From Ascaphus truei (lineage: Eukaryota > Chordata > Amphibia > Anura > Ascaphidae): 64,000 nt of DNA. Shown here piece by piece: positions 51,795-63,141 of this stretch. The position numbers and the translations under genes are program-made. The stretch is taken from NCBI GenBank assembly GCA_036426205.1, contig CM071579.1, positions 19,103,480-19,167,479 of the forward strand, written 5' to 3'. Numbering within the stretch: the stretch's first letter is position 1; the number at the start of each line of letters is the position of its first letter. The notes under the pieces are model-generated. The model saw only the letters and a list, made by a program, of their open reading frames with translations, ran no database searches and had not been told where the DNA came from.

Positions 51795-52310
51795 TAAAGC
51801 CGCAGTGCAATTTGCGTTTTAAAAAAAGTAATTATTTCCCCCCTTTAATATGTGCATTAATACAATCCACACAATGATACATCATTAGCTAAGTTGCTGA
51901 TCGATCCGTTCTCCTGTGATCGATCGGTGAAGATTCGGCTCGGGGGCTCACTAAATGGCTGTCAGTGCAGCAGAAGAGGACCAAAGATGCAAAGTTCTGT
52001 GGGGAAGATCATGTGACCAGGCTGTCACTAGATACAATTGGTGCACTGCTAGAGAGAGGGCAGAGCTCAAAAAGGGGTGTGCCAGAGCCTGTTTCAGAAG
52101 AGAAAGGGGATGTGACTGTGTAAATGGTTGCTATAGAAACAAAAAATGCCTGTTACATTATAATACATAAAAAATATCTTTCAGAGTTGTTTTTAAAAAA
52201 TAAATTAAAATGCTACAATAATTTTCTCATAGTACACAACTGTTTTTTTTTTTTTTTAAAACACACGTGTAGAATATTGCTTGGTCTGAAGCTTTAAAGC
52301 AGCAAAATAG
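51795..52310. mobile_element. TTAAAG-ended MITE, copy 2 (inverted)
   Basis: Starts TTAAAGCCGCAGTGCAA (51796) and ends near GCTTGGTCTGAAGCTTTAAAG (about 52280-52300). Homologous in reverse orientation to 37928-38407. Contains CCGATCGATCAC-like and AAGATCATGTGACCAG words. Confidence 0.65.
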
Positions 52311-52334
52311 GTTTCTTTTTTTAATTTTATTTAA

Positions 52335-52580
52335 AGGATTGAAGCAGGGGGTCTCCATTAATTTCCGCTCCGGGGACCCCCTGCGTAGTGGTGCCGGTAT
52401 CTCTGCAGACAGGGGACTTGTGTGCCTAACAATGGCGGCGTTTAAATGTCACATGTCACGCGGGCCAATAGGAAGGCGTGACGTCATCCGGCGCGGCTTC
52501 CTATTGGCCAGCGTTGATGAGGGCTTTAAACTGGAGTGAGATACTGGCCCCCCGTACGCAGGTATCTTTACATCTAAATG
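52335..52580. mobile_element. Palindromic GC-rich MITE, copy
   Basis: GAAGCAGGGGGTCTCC, CGGGGACCCCCTGCG, GGGCCAATAGGAAGGCGTG with its inverse TTCCTATTGGCC: same family as 18405 and 63505. Confidence 0.65.
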
Positions 52581-53040
52581 TAAGGCACTAGCACAAAAAC
52601 ATGCAGACTTGCAGCAATCCTATTGTACAGTACATTTTATTTGCTAAAATAGGCACCATAGCTGCACTAAACACATATATTGGAATAATCGGAGATGGCT
52701 AAAGTGAGCGTGTTTATGATGGACTGCTACATTAAAACCCATTTCTCCCTGAAGGCTGAATGCAAAGTGCTAGCTGCATCTCGCTCTCCTCTGAACGCAC
52801 CCTGTGTGTACAGAAAGTGGATTTGAATAATGTAAAAGGACATTTTTTTACATTAGCAATGAAAAGTAAAATTTATATTTATTGAAATACTACCACTTTG
52901 CATATCCTCCCGGTGCAATCCCTACGCTTTTTTTTTTTTTTTTTTTTAACCCCTTTATGTCAGGAGAGCAGTGCACTTCCAAACACAGAACAACAAAGCA
53001 GAGCAATAACACGCAGACTCTTTACTGAAGACATAATCCA
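52581..53040. other. Unassigned; T-run at about 52929-52947
   Basis: Nothing coding. The long T-run could be the tail of an unrecognised minus-strand retroposon. Confidence 0.35.
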
Positions 53041-53041
53041 T

Positions 53042-53115
53042 TGTGTATGTATGTCTTTATTTATATAGCGCGGTTAATGTACACAGCGCTTCACAGCAGT
53101 ATGCAAACAGATCTC
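53042..53115 (-). mobile_element. CR1/L2 LINE-tail fragment
   Basis: GTATGTCTTTATTTATATAG and GCGCTTCACAGCAGTA, reverse complement of the tail at 49330-49390. Confidence 0.65.
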
Positions 53116-53402
53116 CAATTACTGTACACTGTCTCCCCACTTCTGAATTTATAGCGGAAAGGCAAAACCACTAACAAGTTTACATTAAGATTTCCAAAGC
53201 TGTTCTATTCTCTATCACAGAGTGTTACATTACAGGCGCATGGATATGTAAATACAGTAAAACCCACTGGGCGCGTCTCCTTCTAAAAAGGCAATTTATG
53301 CCATGCTGTACATGGCAGAACCGCCGGGCTTAACGCCAATCCCAAAGAGCTAACAATTCATTGCTTGCCACCGCAAGCTTCGGGGGCTCAAGCCATTAAG
53401 GC

Positions 53403-53518
53403 CGGCACTCCACGAATGAAAAATAAAGCGTATATTTCAACGTTTCGGTTCCAAATGGAGCCGTTTCTTGAGAGCCGAAACACCAAAATAAATGTATTGT
53501 TCATTCTTGGAGCGCCTG
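53403..53518. repeat. Imperfect fold-back with CGTTTCGG/CCGAAAC
   Basis: Outer words GGCACTCCACGAATGAA and TTCATTCTTGGAGCGCC are near inverse; inside, AACGTTTCGGTTCC, GGAGCCGTTTC and GAGAGCCGAAACACC form further pairings. The layout resembles the palindrome at 24241, with a diverged centre. Confidence 0.6.
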
Positions 53519-53524
53519 TCTATT

Positions 53525-53700
53525 TGTGATATGTATGTATATCGTTATTTATATATCGCCAGCCGGGTACATAGCGCATCACAGCAGTGATACACGGGGC
53601 ATAATAATCTAACACACAATGGGAATAAGCGCCTCAGACATGACAGTAACATTAGGAAAAGGGTGTCCCTGCCCCAAAGAGCTTACAATCTAAGTGATAT
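53525..53700 (-). mobile_element. CR1/L2 LINE-tail fragment
   Basis: CATAGCGCATCACAGCAGTG, GGGAATAAGCGCCTCAGAC and CAAAGAGCTTACAATCTAAG match the inverted 3' end of 49225-49390. Confidence 0.7.
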
Positions 53701-53804
53701 GATGCCTGTAACCAATTCCACAACCCACACTTCATGCCAATATGTTGACGTCTGCAGAGTGCCCGATTTCCGTTATATATAAAAATAAACCGTGTGTATA
53801 TGTG

Positions 53805-53867
53805 TGTGTACACACATATATATTTATATATATACACACACACACACACACAACCCCCACACACACA

Positions 53868-53922
<55 letters not shown>

Positions 53923-53932
53923 CACACACTTC
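53805..53932. repeat. CA microsatellite
   Basis: (CA)n with TATATA start and ACCCCC/ACCAC interruptions; all frames over it (up to 121 codons) are artefacts. Confidence 0.95.
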
Positions 53933-53939
53933 TGCTTAT

Positions 53940-55335
53940 TTCTTTTAACCAAAACACCCACCCACACAAATGCAAATGAAATGTAATACATACATTTAAA
54001 AAGGTACCAGTAAACAAAGGTTATAGAATTGCAATGATATGACTGAAACGTGTGTGTGTCCCACCAGCTTCTTCTGATTGACTGATTTACACAGCCAAAT
54101 ACCACCTTAAAAAGCCATTTACCCTCCAACTAGTCTTTTAATTACATTCTTAGTGCCTCCTATTAACTTTTAATTGTGTTGCAGATCAGGAAAAAGCTTA
54201 GTACGGATTTGCTGGATCACCGTAAAAGAATCCCACTAGACTGACAGTGCTGTTGTCGTGGTGTTTATTGGAAAATACATGCAGAAGAAGACTGACCTTG
54301 ACTTGGAATATTGATTTCAAGGGCATATGGTGATTAAGATACCAGAAGTACTAGTGGTACAAGAGGCCCTTCAAAGAGTTGACAGCGTGTAAGATTGACT
54401 ATAAAGCTGATACTAAAGCTGGAGTCTACGCTGTTCGTTTGTTTTGTTTTTACATGACCTAAACCCGGGGTAGTCTTCTTCTGAGAACATTTTCAGCCCT
54501 TCTACCTCCGGAAATCTCTGCGCTTGCCGAGATATCATTTTGTTTCTCCACTGGGCCAGAATACTTGTCCGGTGGACACAATGGCAGACGGGATTAGCCT
54601 AGCTTCGGTGACCAGTTTCTAATGGTGACCCTGTTTGTAGGTTTTTTGGTTGTCAAACATCGGCACAAGAAAAACACAAATATCTCAGGAACTTGGGGGG
54701 GGTCCTGGAGGTCAAAGGACTAGATCAGCCCTGGGGAACCCCCATTTCTACAAAGGACAAAAAAAAAAAAAAACTAAAGGAAAAGGGGTTTTGGAGGAGG
54801 ATTGCTGTTTTCAAATTTAAAAAGCTAATACAAAGCAGGAATCCTGACACTTTCAAAAGAAGAGGGTTTGTTAACCATAAAAAAATAACCAACTTACATA
54901 TAAAGTAACATGTAACATGTACAAACATGTAACATGTACTGTAACACCAACATTTTTGGGGCTACAGTATGTACCAAGAGCCACAAATGACCTTTTAGCA
55001 CAAAATTGGCACACGACAAACCCTCTGAGCTGCGCTTGTGCGGCCGATGTAATAAACCCACATTTTTCTATCTAGGGCAACAACAAAATCCCATTTGCTT
55101 TGGCGCACAGAAATGGACGGCACTTGGCGTACAGATGTAAATTCTATATACTAAAAAAGATAAGAAATGATATTTCTTTGCGCCACAAAATTAGACGTTT
55201 ATCAAAATCATCTGCTAAATTCAAATGGATGTGACCCTTAATACTGTAAGTCTGTTTATATTGTCCGCTCAAAATGAATATGCTATGTATCATACTGAAA
55301 ATGTATTTGACGCAGCACAGATATTCCACTATTTA
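53940..55335. other. Unassigned non-coding DNA
   Basis: A-run at 54762-54773 and tandem ACATGTAAC words at 54908-54942. No gene recognised. Confidence 0.4.
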
Positions 55336-55344
55336 TTCAAACTA

Positions 55345-55590
55345 TAGTTTGAAAACTGGATTTCCCAAAACAAACTGTTTTTAAACACTGACAAGACTAA
55401 CAATGGTATTTGGGACCAAGACTACATTTTTAAAGCTTCCAGTGACTGAGCTCCTGATTAGAACCAACGCTAATACCACCCTAACTCCTGTTACTAGTTT
55501 TAAATACCTCGGCATATGGTTTGACTCCCATTTAACATTCGGGATGCACATTGATACCCTGACACCAAAACCTGGTATGCCAAACTAGGT
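55345..55590 (+). pseudogene. LINE ORF2 fragment after the RT palm
   Basis: NWISQNKLFLNTDKT, MVFGTKTTFLKLPVTE, TSFKYLGIWFDSHLTFG (thumb region with the KYLGI box). One frameshift near 55400. Confidence 0.8.
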
Positions 55591-55692
55591 GTACAAATCC
55601 TCCCTAAGGCACGTTCTATAGTGCCGTGTGCGCGCTGAGCCAACAGACGGCGGCGAAGAAATTCATCTTTTTGCGCCGCTACCGGCTCTGAA

Positions 55693-55746
55693 ATGTATGT
55701 ATATGTGTGTATGTGTGTGTGTATGCATGTATGCGTGTTGGTATGG

Positions 55747-55826
<80 letters not shown>

Positions 55827-55868
55827 ATGGATGCGTGTTGGTATGGATGTGTGTGTGTGTGTGTGTTT
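55693..55868. repeat. GT microsatellite
   Basis: (GT)n with two copies of the interruption GCATG(G/T)ATGCGTGTTGGTAT, which itself suggests an internal duplication. Confidence 0.95.
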
Positions 55869-55961
55869 TTCTCAATGATTGCGGAACAAAAAAAAAATAT
55901 TTATTAAACTTTTATTTTCTTTAAAAAATCTTGCCTAGGTCTTCATTTCACTCACACAACC

Positions 55962-56392
55962 CATGCACACGCATACACGCATATACACACACATATACAC
56001 GCTTATACACACACATATACACGCATATACACGCATATACACGCATACACACACACATATACACGCATATACACACACATATACACGCATATACACGCAT
56101 ATACACGCATACACACACACATATACACGCATACACACACACATATACACGCATATACTCGCATATACACACACATATACTCGAATATACACACACACAT
56201 ATACACGCATATACACACACATATACACGCATATACACGCATATACACACACACATATACACGCATACACACACACATATACACGCATATACACGCATAC
56301 ACACACACATATACACGCATACACACACACATATACACGCATATACTCGCATATACACACACATATACTCGCATATACACACACATACACAG
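55962..56392. repeat. CACGCATATACACA higher-order repeat
   Basis: Alternating blocks of ACACGCATAT, ACACACACAT and ACTCGCATAT over 430 bp. A block near 56100-56200 recurs near 56290-56370 (GCATATACTCGCATATAC), giving a higher-order period of roughly 190 bp. All frames of 127-215 codons on both strands are artefacts. Confidence 0.9.
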
Positions 56393-56483
56393 CTCCCTGC
56401 TCTATAAACATGAAAAGCATGCGGCACGTGCACGCGCGTTCGCATAGGCACGCACGGCCGCATGCTGTATAGAACAGCCCTAG

Positions 56484-56842
56484 GGCTGTGGACACGCTGC
56501 CGCTGAGCGCGCTCATGCTTGAGAGTGGTGACGGCACCAACTCTCTAAGCATGAGCGCCGGGTGTCCTACAGAATTTTGCAAGCGCGAGTAGGGGGCGTG
56601 TCATTGGCTGGAGCGGGGCTATTTCTGTGTGTTGTGTGTGTGTGCATTGTCTGGTGCTGATTGGTTGCTGAAGGGTCATGTGACCCTTCAGCACTCTCGA
56701 AAAATCAAATTTCTCTGTCTCCCGAAGCGCCTAGCTTTGGAGAGCGTACTTGCCCGTGCGCGCCGCGTGAGCGTGGCCATACAGATTGAGATTCACAGAA
56801 GTAAACGCGCCAAGCGTGCTCAACGGCAGCGTGGACGCAGAC
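56484..56842. mobile_element. MITE B
   Basis: Left end GGCTGTGGACACGCTGCCGC and inverted right end CTGCGTCCACGCTGCCGTTG are terminal inverted repeats. Borders TAG (56481-56483) and TAA (56843-56845). Interior GC-rich with TCATGTGACCCTTCAGC. Confidence 0.6.
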
Positions 56843-56845
56843 TAA

Positions 56846-57258
56846 GGCTGGGGCCATAGAGGGGGTAGCAGGGCTGAGGCGCGCTGACGCTGAGGCTCGC
56901 CTGCTGAAATCTGCACGATTTCATGCCCATGCAGGCGGGCGCGATCGGGGGGTGGGGGGAGACTGAGGGAGGCGGGGCAGTGACGTCGCTGGGCCAATCG
57001 CCCGTGACGCACTGACGTCAATGTCACAGCGCCGACATCACGGCGCCGTGACATTGACGCTGCTCCGCGCTGATTGGATGTTTTCAGCCGGCAGCGCTCT
57101 GAAAAACAGTTAGGCTGTCGGCTGAAAAATCCAGCGCCTCAGCACGCCTGCGGACGCTTGCGTGAGCCCCCTCTAAAGACATTCTCATGGAGGATGCAGG
57201 GGCTCAGCGCGGAGCGTCCGCACGGCTCAGCACGGATGTGCCTTCTATGGACTCAGCC
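56846..57258. mobile_element. MITE C (Harbinger-like), uninterrupted copy
   Basis: Same family as 24099-24725 without its insertion. Ends GGCTGGGGCCATAGAGGG and inverted GGCTGAGTCCATAGAAGG, borders TAA and TTA (57259-57261). The stretch between 57010 and 57060 keeps a slightly imperfect form of the 24.5-kb palindrome. Confidence 0.7.
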
Positions 57259-57264
57259 TTAAGT

Positions 57265-57705
57265 CTGCTGGTCAGAAAGCGTATCGCACAGCAGATGCTA
57301 ATGCAAATTATAGACTATGGAGGTATTGTGTACGGCTCGGCACCCCAAACCCACCTTAGCAAACCTGATATCCTCTACAATTCAATATGCCGTTCTGTTC
57401 TCCAATGCAACAACACCACATATATCTGCGAAATGCTCAAAGAACTAGATTGGCCATCACTTGAATTTTGGCGCAAAGTTAATCTTTCCTGTCTTGCCTT
57501 CAAATACTTTCTGGACAAGCTACCCATCTATCTGAACAAGCTCCTCACCCCTACCACATGCAGCACTTATCGTCTGAGCTCAGACTCCAAAAGACTGTTC
57601 ATGGTCCCAAAGTTCAGCAAAGTATCCGGTCGCTCCACCTTCTCTTACCGTGCACCCCAAAACTGGAACAGTCTACCGGAGACTCTCACGTTCTTTCAAA
57701 ACTAA
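57265..57705 (+). pseudogene. LINE ORF2 C-terminus, 147 codons open
   Basis: IIDYGGIVYGSAPQTHL, SVLQCNNTTYICEMLKELDW, SCLAFKYFLDKLPIYLN, STYRLSSDSKRLFMVPKFSK and NWNSLPETLTFFQN with the final W-N-S-L-P motif. The open frame formally starts in MITE C (57187), but LINE homology begins only at 57265. Best preserved C-terminus of the family here. Confidence 0.88.
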
Positions 57706-57959
57706 AGCTGTCTCACATTTTAATCTGGTCTGTAACTGTTACATACGCCTATAATATATAGTATCTTTAACTGTGCATGCAATGTCTTGTATATAATGTA
57801 TACCCTGTTCACTTATGTAACTATGTATTTGCAACCATGTATTATTTGTCATCATAACTCTGTGCCCAGGACATACCTAAAAACGAGAGGTAACTGAATG
57901 TATTACTTCCTGGTAAAACATTTTTTAAATAAATAAATATAGGTTCCCAAAATATAATA

Positions 57960-58335
57960 TTTTCACAGTATGGCTACATTCTAAATATTACACTAATAAC
58001 ATTTACTAACACTAGTTATATATTTGTAAAAAAAAAAAAAATACAGAGTTTAATTAAATTGTATCAACTCAACATGATACTATGCGTCCAAAATCATTCA
58101 AGCAACAAATTACGTACAGATGTAGAAAGACGTACTGTCCTTTTTGGTAGATGCTGGGGTCAGCGTCTACCGCGATCCCTAACGCGTTAATACGTTGCGG
58201 GACGGTGATCGTCGCAGGCAAAACAAACAGCACGTCTTGCTATATCTGTATGAAGTGTTCATGCCATGCCCATTTAATGAAGTTTTGTATTACTATTTGT
58301 GCATCAACATTTTGATGCTAAAAAACAAAAATTAA
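57960..58335. other. Unassigned non-coding DNA
   Basis: Nothing recognised. Confidence 0.4.
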
Positions 58336-58337
58336 AT

Positions 58338-58700
58338 ACAGCAAGGCCCCGCTTCTCGGCGCCCCGCTTTTCGGCGATCCGCTGATACGGCGGCACCGAG
58401 AAGGGGGCCGCCATGCCTGCTCAGAGGTCGCGCATGTGCAGAATGGGCTGTTGCCGCCGGTGCGCATGCGCAGAACGTAGGTTGCGCGCGCCGAACGGAG
58501 GTCGCGCATGCGCACAAGGGGGAAATTGCCGGGTTGCGCATGGGCACAAGGGGGAAATTGCCGGGTTGCGCATGCGCACAAGGGGGAAATTGCCGGATTG
58601 CGCATGCGCACAAGCTGAAAATCGCCGGTTCTGCTATCCGGCGGTTTTCACTATACGGTGGGCCCTTGGAACGGAACCCGCCGTATGCCCAGGGCCCTGG
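58338..58700. repeat. GC-rich repeat with 32-bp tandem units
   Basis: CGGCGCCCCGCTTTTCGG and CTATCCGGCGGTTTTCACTA flank a CpG-rich block. From 58504 to 58631 four 32-bp units start GCGCATGCGCACAAGG and continue GGGAAATTGCCGGGTT. The frames of 97, 115 and 157 codons are repeat-driven. Class unknown. Confidence 0.7.
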
Positions 58701-59410
58701 TGTATAACCAATACATGGGCCCCTTTTATTCTCCCAGCATTGGACCCTGGGGTATGGTGAAGGAAGGTAGAGAGCATGTCTATCCCAATACGTCTTCCCA
58801 GGCAAAACCTTTCACATGAAACATCGGGGTCAATTGCTGCAGATTTGTTTCTGGGCCGGATAACCATATTCCACACGCTGCTTTTCTGCCATCGCTGGCT
58901 ATGTGGGAATATATGGAAACAAGTCCCTTCTCGTGTGATTTGGTGCCTATCACGTTGGCACATCTTAGCCTAGGTTTCTCTGGTTTTAAATTACAACATT
59001 AGCCACAGAATTGCATAAAGCAATTGAGTAGTTGGGAATAAATCACCAACCAAATTAGAAAGCAGTTAAGACCGGCAAACTCGCAGAATGCAGGTTTCAT
59101 TAGTGCATATTAAAGTCTTAGTCATTTTTTTAAGCGTCTTAGTTAAAAAGAGCATATATTGTGCCCATGGTTATTTACACAAACAGGTCACTGTACCAAT
59201 GTTTGAGAAGACCGATGAGCCATTAGAGGCGTTGCTGCAATAATAGGCAATGATTACAAGTTACTAGGGCAGGGATTTTATGGGTTAGACACATTGGCTT
59301 TAGTGAGATTCAACAAATCACACCAGCATGTAATATAATATCTCCCCTTCCCAGGACCAATTTGTTTTGTACGTACAGTAAGGCTGAAAGCTTTTAATTA
59401 AATACGAATG
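58701..59410. other. Unassigned non-coding DNA
   Basis: Nothing recognised. Confidence 0.4.
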
Positions 59411-59414
59411 TAAA

Positions 59415-60685
59415 TGTAGCCGAGCCCCCTTACCTCTGTGCCAGTGGAGGGTGCCGCTATGTTGGTGGTTTGCGCATGCACTGTAGCAGCCTCGCCCATG
59501 TGCAGAGAGCCGATGAGTTGTGGTGGCAATTTTGATGTTGCGCATGCGCAATGGAATGCGCAGTACATAGAACTTGTTGCGGCCATCTTAGGAAAGGCTC
59601 CGCAAGTGACTACAAGTCCCAGGAGCCTTGGGGACTGGGAGGAGAGGCAGTTTGGCGCGAAACGGTACACGGAGTCAATCGGAAGGAGAGCAACTGTTGA
59701 GGTAGTGTCCAAGGAGCAGTGCTCCTCTGGACTAGGCCTAGTTTTGGCCCTTAGGCTCCAGCTAGGCCCTGAGCCCCTTCTAGGTTGTACACTGTAGGGA
59801 AGGCCCAAGATAGGGACACTTCCCATTAGTAGTGAGTACTGTTTGTGCACAGGTGACAGGACACCACGCAGTGATCTGCACCCTGCGGTCTGGACGCCAG
59901 GCACACTAATAGACATTATCAGAGACTTTAAGGGACACCCTCCAACTGGAGCTCCCTCAAGAGGCGGACGCATCCGGTAGAGAGAGGATCCGGTAGACCG
60001 CGTCGTGGGATCACGTTGCGGCCTGCGGACTCATCATCCTCCCTATACCCTGGTCTGGACGGAGACAAGGAAGATACCCACGTGCACCAGCGGCCATACA
60101 CAGTGGGTAGCGCTACTCCACACACACTCTTTGGGTGGGCCTGGCTCTGTGGACACCGGGGTGGGTAGTTGCCCAGGGCACCTCAGTACTTTAGGGGTTC
60201 CACCGGGGTGGTGTTTACGGTGTGGGTGTTGTATCGTGGGGCCTTGTATATTATTGTGGTATACTGTGTGGGTATAGTTATAACCAGTGTTCGACAAACC
60301 TATACATTTGCTCGCCCCGGGCGAGTGGATTTATCCCCCGGGCGAGTAAATATTGGCCCAAGCAGCACACGTTTGGTACTAGGTGGCGAGTAGATTTTTC
60401 TGTGTGGCGAGTAGATTTTTTGGTGATTTGTCAACCACTGGTTATAACGTAGTACTGGTGTTCAGTAAATACTCCTTTATTATACCCTGTGTGTGTATTA
60501 TTTCACTGCAATTGGTTCCTGTGAGGGGTTATCCTGCAGCGCTAGGGTCTCTCCTAGGTGGAGGCGCTGTATCCAGAGAGAACACAACCACCCCAGGCTC
60601 CCAGTGGCGGAGGATTAGGCCTCCTGTACGCTAAACAGGTACTCGGCACACTTGGTTCCCTTAGACACGGGGAAATGGGGCTACA
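59415..60685. mobile_element. Solo LTR, about 1.27 kb, TSD TAAA
   Basis: Starts TGTAGCCGAGCCCCC, ends AAATGGGGCTACA, flanked by TAAA (59411-59414 and 60686-60689). Shares blocks with 4806-6522. It has GCGCATGCGCAA (59542) near its start and is interrupted by a hAT MITE at 60285-60440. The 191-codon minus frame lies wholly in the LTR and has no domain. Confidence 0.65.
60285..60440. mobile_element. 156-bp hAT MITE, perfect TSD GTTATAAC
   Basis: Starts CAGTGTTCGACAAACC, ends GATTTGTCAACCACTG (inverse of the start). GTTATAAC at 60277-60284 and 60441-60448. Interior repeats GGGCGAGT/GGCGAGTAGATTTT. Confidence 0.92.
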
Positions 60686-60814
60686 TAAACTAAAAAGGTA
60701 ATTACATCCCGGCATATTCTAGATTTAAATTAGATTTGCATCAAAACATTTCTTAAAATGAGAAATTCCCCCCGCTCGATTTTTTTGGACCCCCCTTTTT
60801 CTTCATAGGTGGGA

Positions 60815-61105
60815 ATCAGGGATGGGGTCTGCGGAGCAGAATCTTAGGTTTGGGGACCCCCTGGTCCCTGAGATACGTACCGGGAAGGTGCAACCAGCAG
60901 CGTCACCTTCAAGGGAACCAAAATGGGGGGTTACAATCTCCAGGTCAATAGGAATCCGTCGTCGCTTCCTATTGGCTCACGTGACGCAGGAATTTAAATA
61001 CCAGAAAGTAACTGGCAGTACCTTTCCCGGTAATCATCTCGGGAAACACGGGGTCCCCACAGGAGAAAGGAACGCGGTTTAGCAAGTCAAGGATTGCTCC
61101 TTTAA
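60815..61105. mobile_element. Palindromic GC-rich MITE, diverged copy
   Basis: GGGGACCCCCTGGTCCC, TTCCTATTGGCTCACGTGAC, CACGGGGTCCCCACAGG and GATTGCTCCTTTAA, then an A-run. Same family as 25256-25490. Confidence 0.55.
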
Positions 61106-63140
61106 AAAAAAAAAAAAAAGGCAAATTATTGGCACAAATCACCCTTTTTCAAAAGGTCCATTACTCTTACACCTAAGACCCCCTACTCTTTTTTTCAAAG
61201 TAAATGTCCAAAAAGAACGAAATCAATTATTATAATGTATATTTGCCATTTAAAAAAAGTTCCCGGCTCCCAAATCCCTCGTCTTATGGCAGCATCAGAG
61301 CTCTACCATCATCCAAAAATTCATCCTCTTCTTCTCATGCTTCATTTTCCAAATCTCATAGCACCCACACTGGTGACACTAAATATGGGTGCTTATGATG
61401 GAATAAATGGCCCTATTATGGCGGAAGAGTAGTCACACCTGAAAAGCACAATAGCTCTTTTACATCAAGAGAAACATATTTACTTGACAAAGCTATCCCT
61501 TTCTACACGTAAAAAAGTCATTTAGTGTACTGTACTTCGTTTTTTTTTTTTGCCAGTCTACAGGAAATTTGGGGTGCATTTATGGCCCTTTTAGTACCAG
61601 AGGTGCTACTGTTCACCCTCAAAAATGTGCATGGTCACATGACCAAGATGCATCTCAGATGTCACGTGACCTAGGTTTTATTTTTATATACACATTCCAT
61701 ACCCTTTATTCATATAAACATCCGTCATGCAGCTGAAAAAGTTTGCGCTCCCCTCCCTTAGTATACAGTAAATAAATGACCTCTTGTGCCTCATCTGCAT
61801 GTCTCAGACAGGTCTGCAACCCGGTCTTTCTCCATTATCTCTTGGGAAACAGTGCTTCCACTGCAGCCAAGGATTCTGGGTAATGTATCTTAGAAGAAAT
61901 TTACCTCCTACGGATTGTAATAGACGAGTTTCTGCAGATACCTAGGGTCTTGAATCCGGTGTACCTGAACTCACTGCTGAGATCCCATCTTTCTACCTAT
62001 CAATGTCAGCGTGGATAAAGAATAAATAGCTCTTTGACAGCATCTGAAGACGGTCAAGTAATTACTTTTAGATTCTAGTTAGATCCAAAGTTTTACTTCC
62101 CTGCAGCTTTCACAGTTACATTAATCCAAGTTTCTGCATTCAAGTTGAACCTGAAGGGACGGATTTTACAGACCTTCAACTCTATGAGATGGGCTCTATT
62201 TATTTGTGCATTGCCTTAAACAGCTACCTCAACAACAGAAAGCAACGATTTCAAGATGGATTAGTGTACACGTAAATATAACAGTTCGTGATAAATGATA
62301 AACCAGGAAGAAAAATACAGCACACAGAAAAACTCAAGATACAGTCTCACTTACTTGGCAACTGTAGCTAGGATGTCAAACAAATGAAGCATCTTATTAC
62401 TGATCTACCCTGGCAAACACAACCCTGAACTCGTTATTTGAGGGCTGGCACTGACAGACAATGAGTTTCATGTTCTGTGCTTTATTCTGCACCCACTACC
62501 AGGCCTTTAAAGAGCTTGCAGTTGTCAGCAGTATGGCTGCCGTGTGAGATTAGAATAAATGTGGAGGTCAGCTGTTGATGGCTGGCAAAATTTCTATCTT
62601 CAGAATCCAGTTACTTCGGGTTTACTTGCTGATCTTACCTACATTTTGTTTGGAAAGTGTAAAAGGACTCAGTCGGCTTATAAATTGATTTATTATGTAA
62701 ACCGTTAACTGAATCCATGTTTAATTTAAAGATATCATTATTAAAATTGCTATAAAAGTGTGTGGGTTGAACAATGTATTTGTTGTTGTAGGTGAAGAGA
62801 TCGGAACACCAGGTGAATAGAATGACAGAAAATCGAATCTTTCACTTGTTTTGTTCATCTCTAATTAAAAGTATTACATTTTGCCTTTTATAAAGCTTGA
62901 TAATTATTCAATTTTCTTCAATTATAAATATCAAGGAAAAACAACTTACAGAATGGAAAAGGAGATGAACGGACATCACACCTAAGTGCACTGGACTTTC
63001 TTTACTTCTTAGTGTATAATGTCACTATTATCCATATTGCTATGAAACGTAAAACTCGTTAGACGCAGAAAACCCAATAAAAGTTTTTACTGGAGGCAAA
63101 TACAAGTACTTGCAGGGAGTCAAATAGAGCTGTAATTTTA
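61106..63140. other. Unassigned, mostly unique-looking DNA
   Basis: Two kilobases without a recognised repeat or gene. Open frames of at most 65 codons. AT-rich from about 62640 to 63120. Confidence 0.4.
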
Positions 63141-63141
63141 A

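Larger units (their letters stand above)
55608..56480. mobile_element. MITE A, hosting two tandem arrays
   Basis: Left end GGCACGTTCTATAGTGCCG and, inverted, right end GGGCTGTTCTATACAGC are similar terminal repeats next to TAA (55605-55607) and TAG (56481-56483). Almost all of the interior is the GT array and the ACACGCATAT array. No transposase; classed as Harbinger-like only by the TAA-type border. Confidence 0.5.
55340..57950 (+). mobile_element. L2/CR1-type LINE, copy 2, split by three MITEs
   Basis: 55340-55604 and 57262-57950 are adjacent pieces of the same LINE as 39105-46300: after removing 55605-57261 the reading matches that element across the join (TCCTCCCTAAG next to TCTGCTGGTCAGAAAGCG). 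5' truncated just after YADD; the 3' end has TACTTCCTGGTAAAACATT and an AAATAAATAAAT tail. Confidence 0.85.

Noticed and set aside
55935..56582. 215-codon Cys/Val/Tyr-rich frame
   Set aside because: Translation of the CACGCATATACA array; open frames exist on both strands.
58332..58805. 157-codon minus-strand frame with repeated ACAxxQFPPCAHAQPG
   Set aside because: Driven by the 32-bp tandem units of a CpG-rich repeat.
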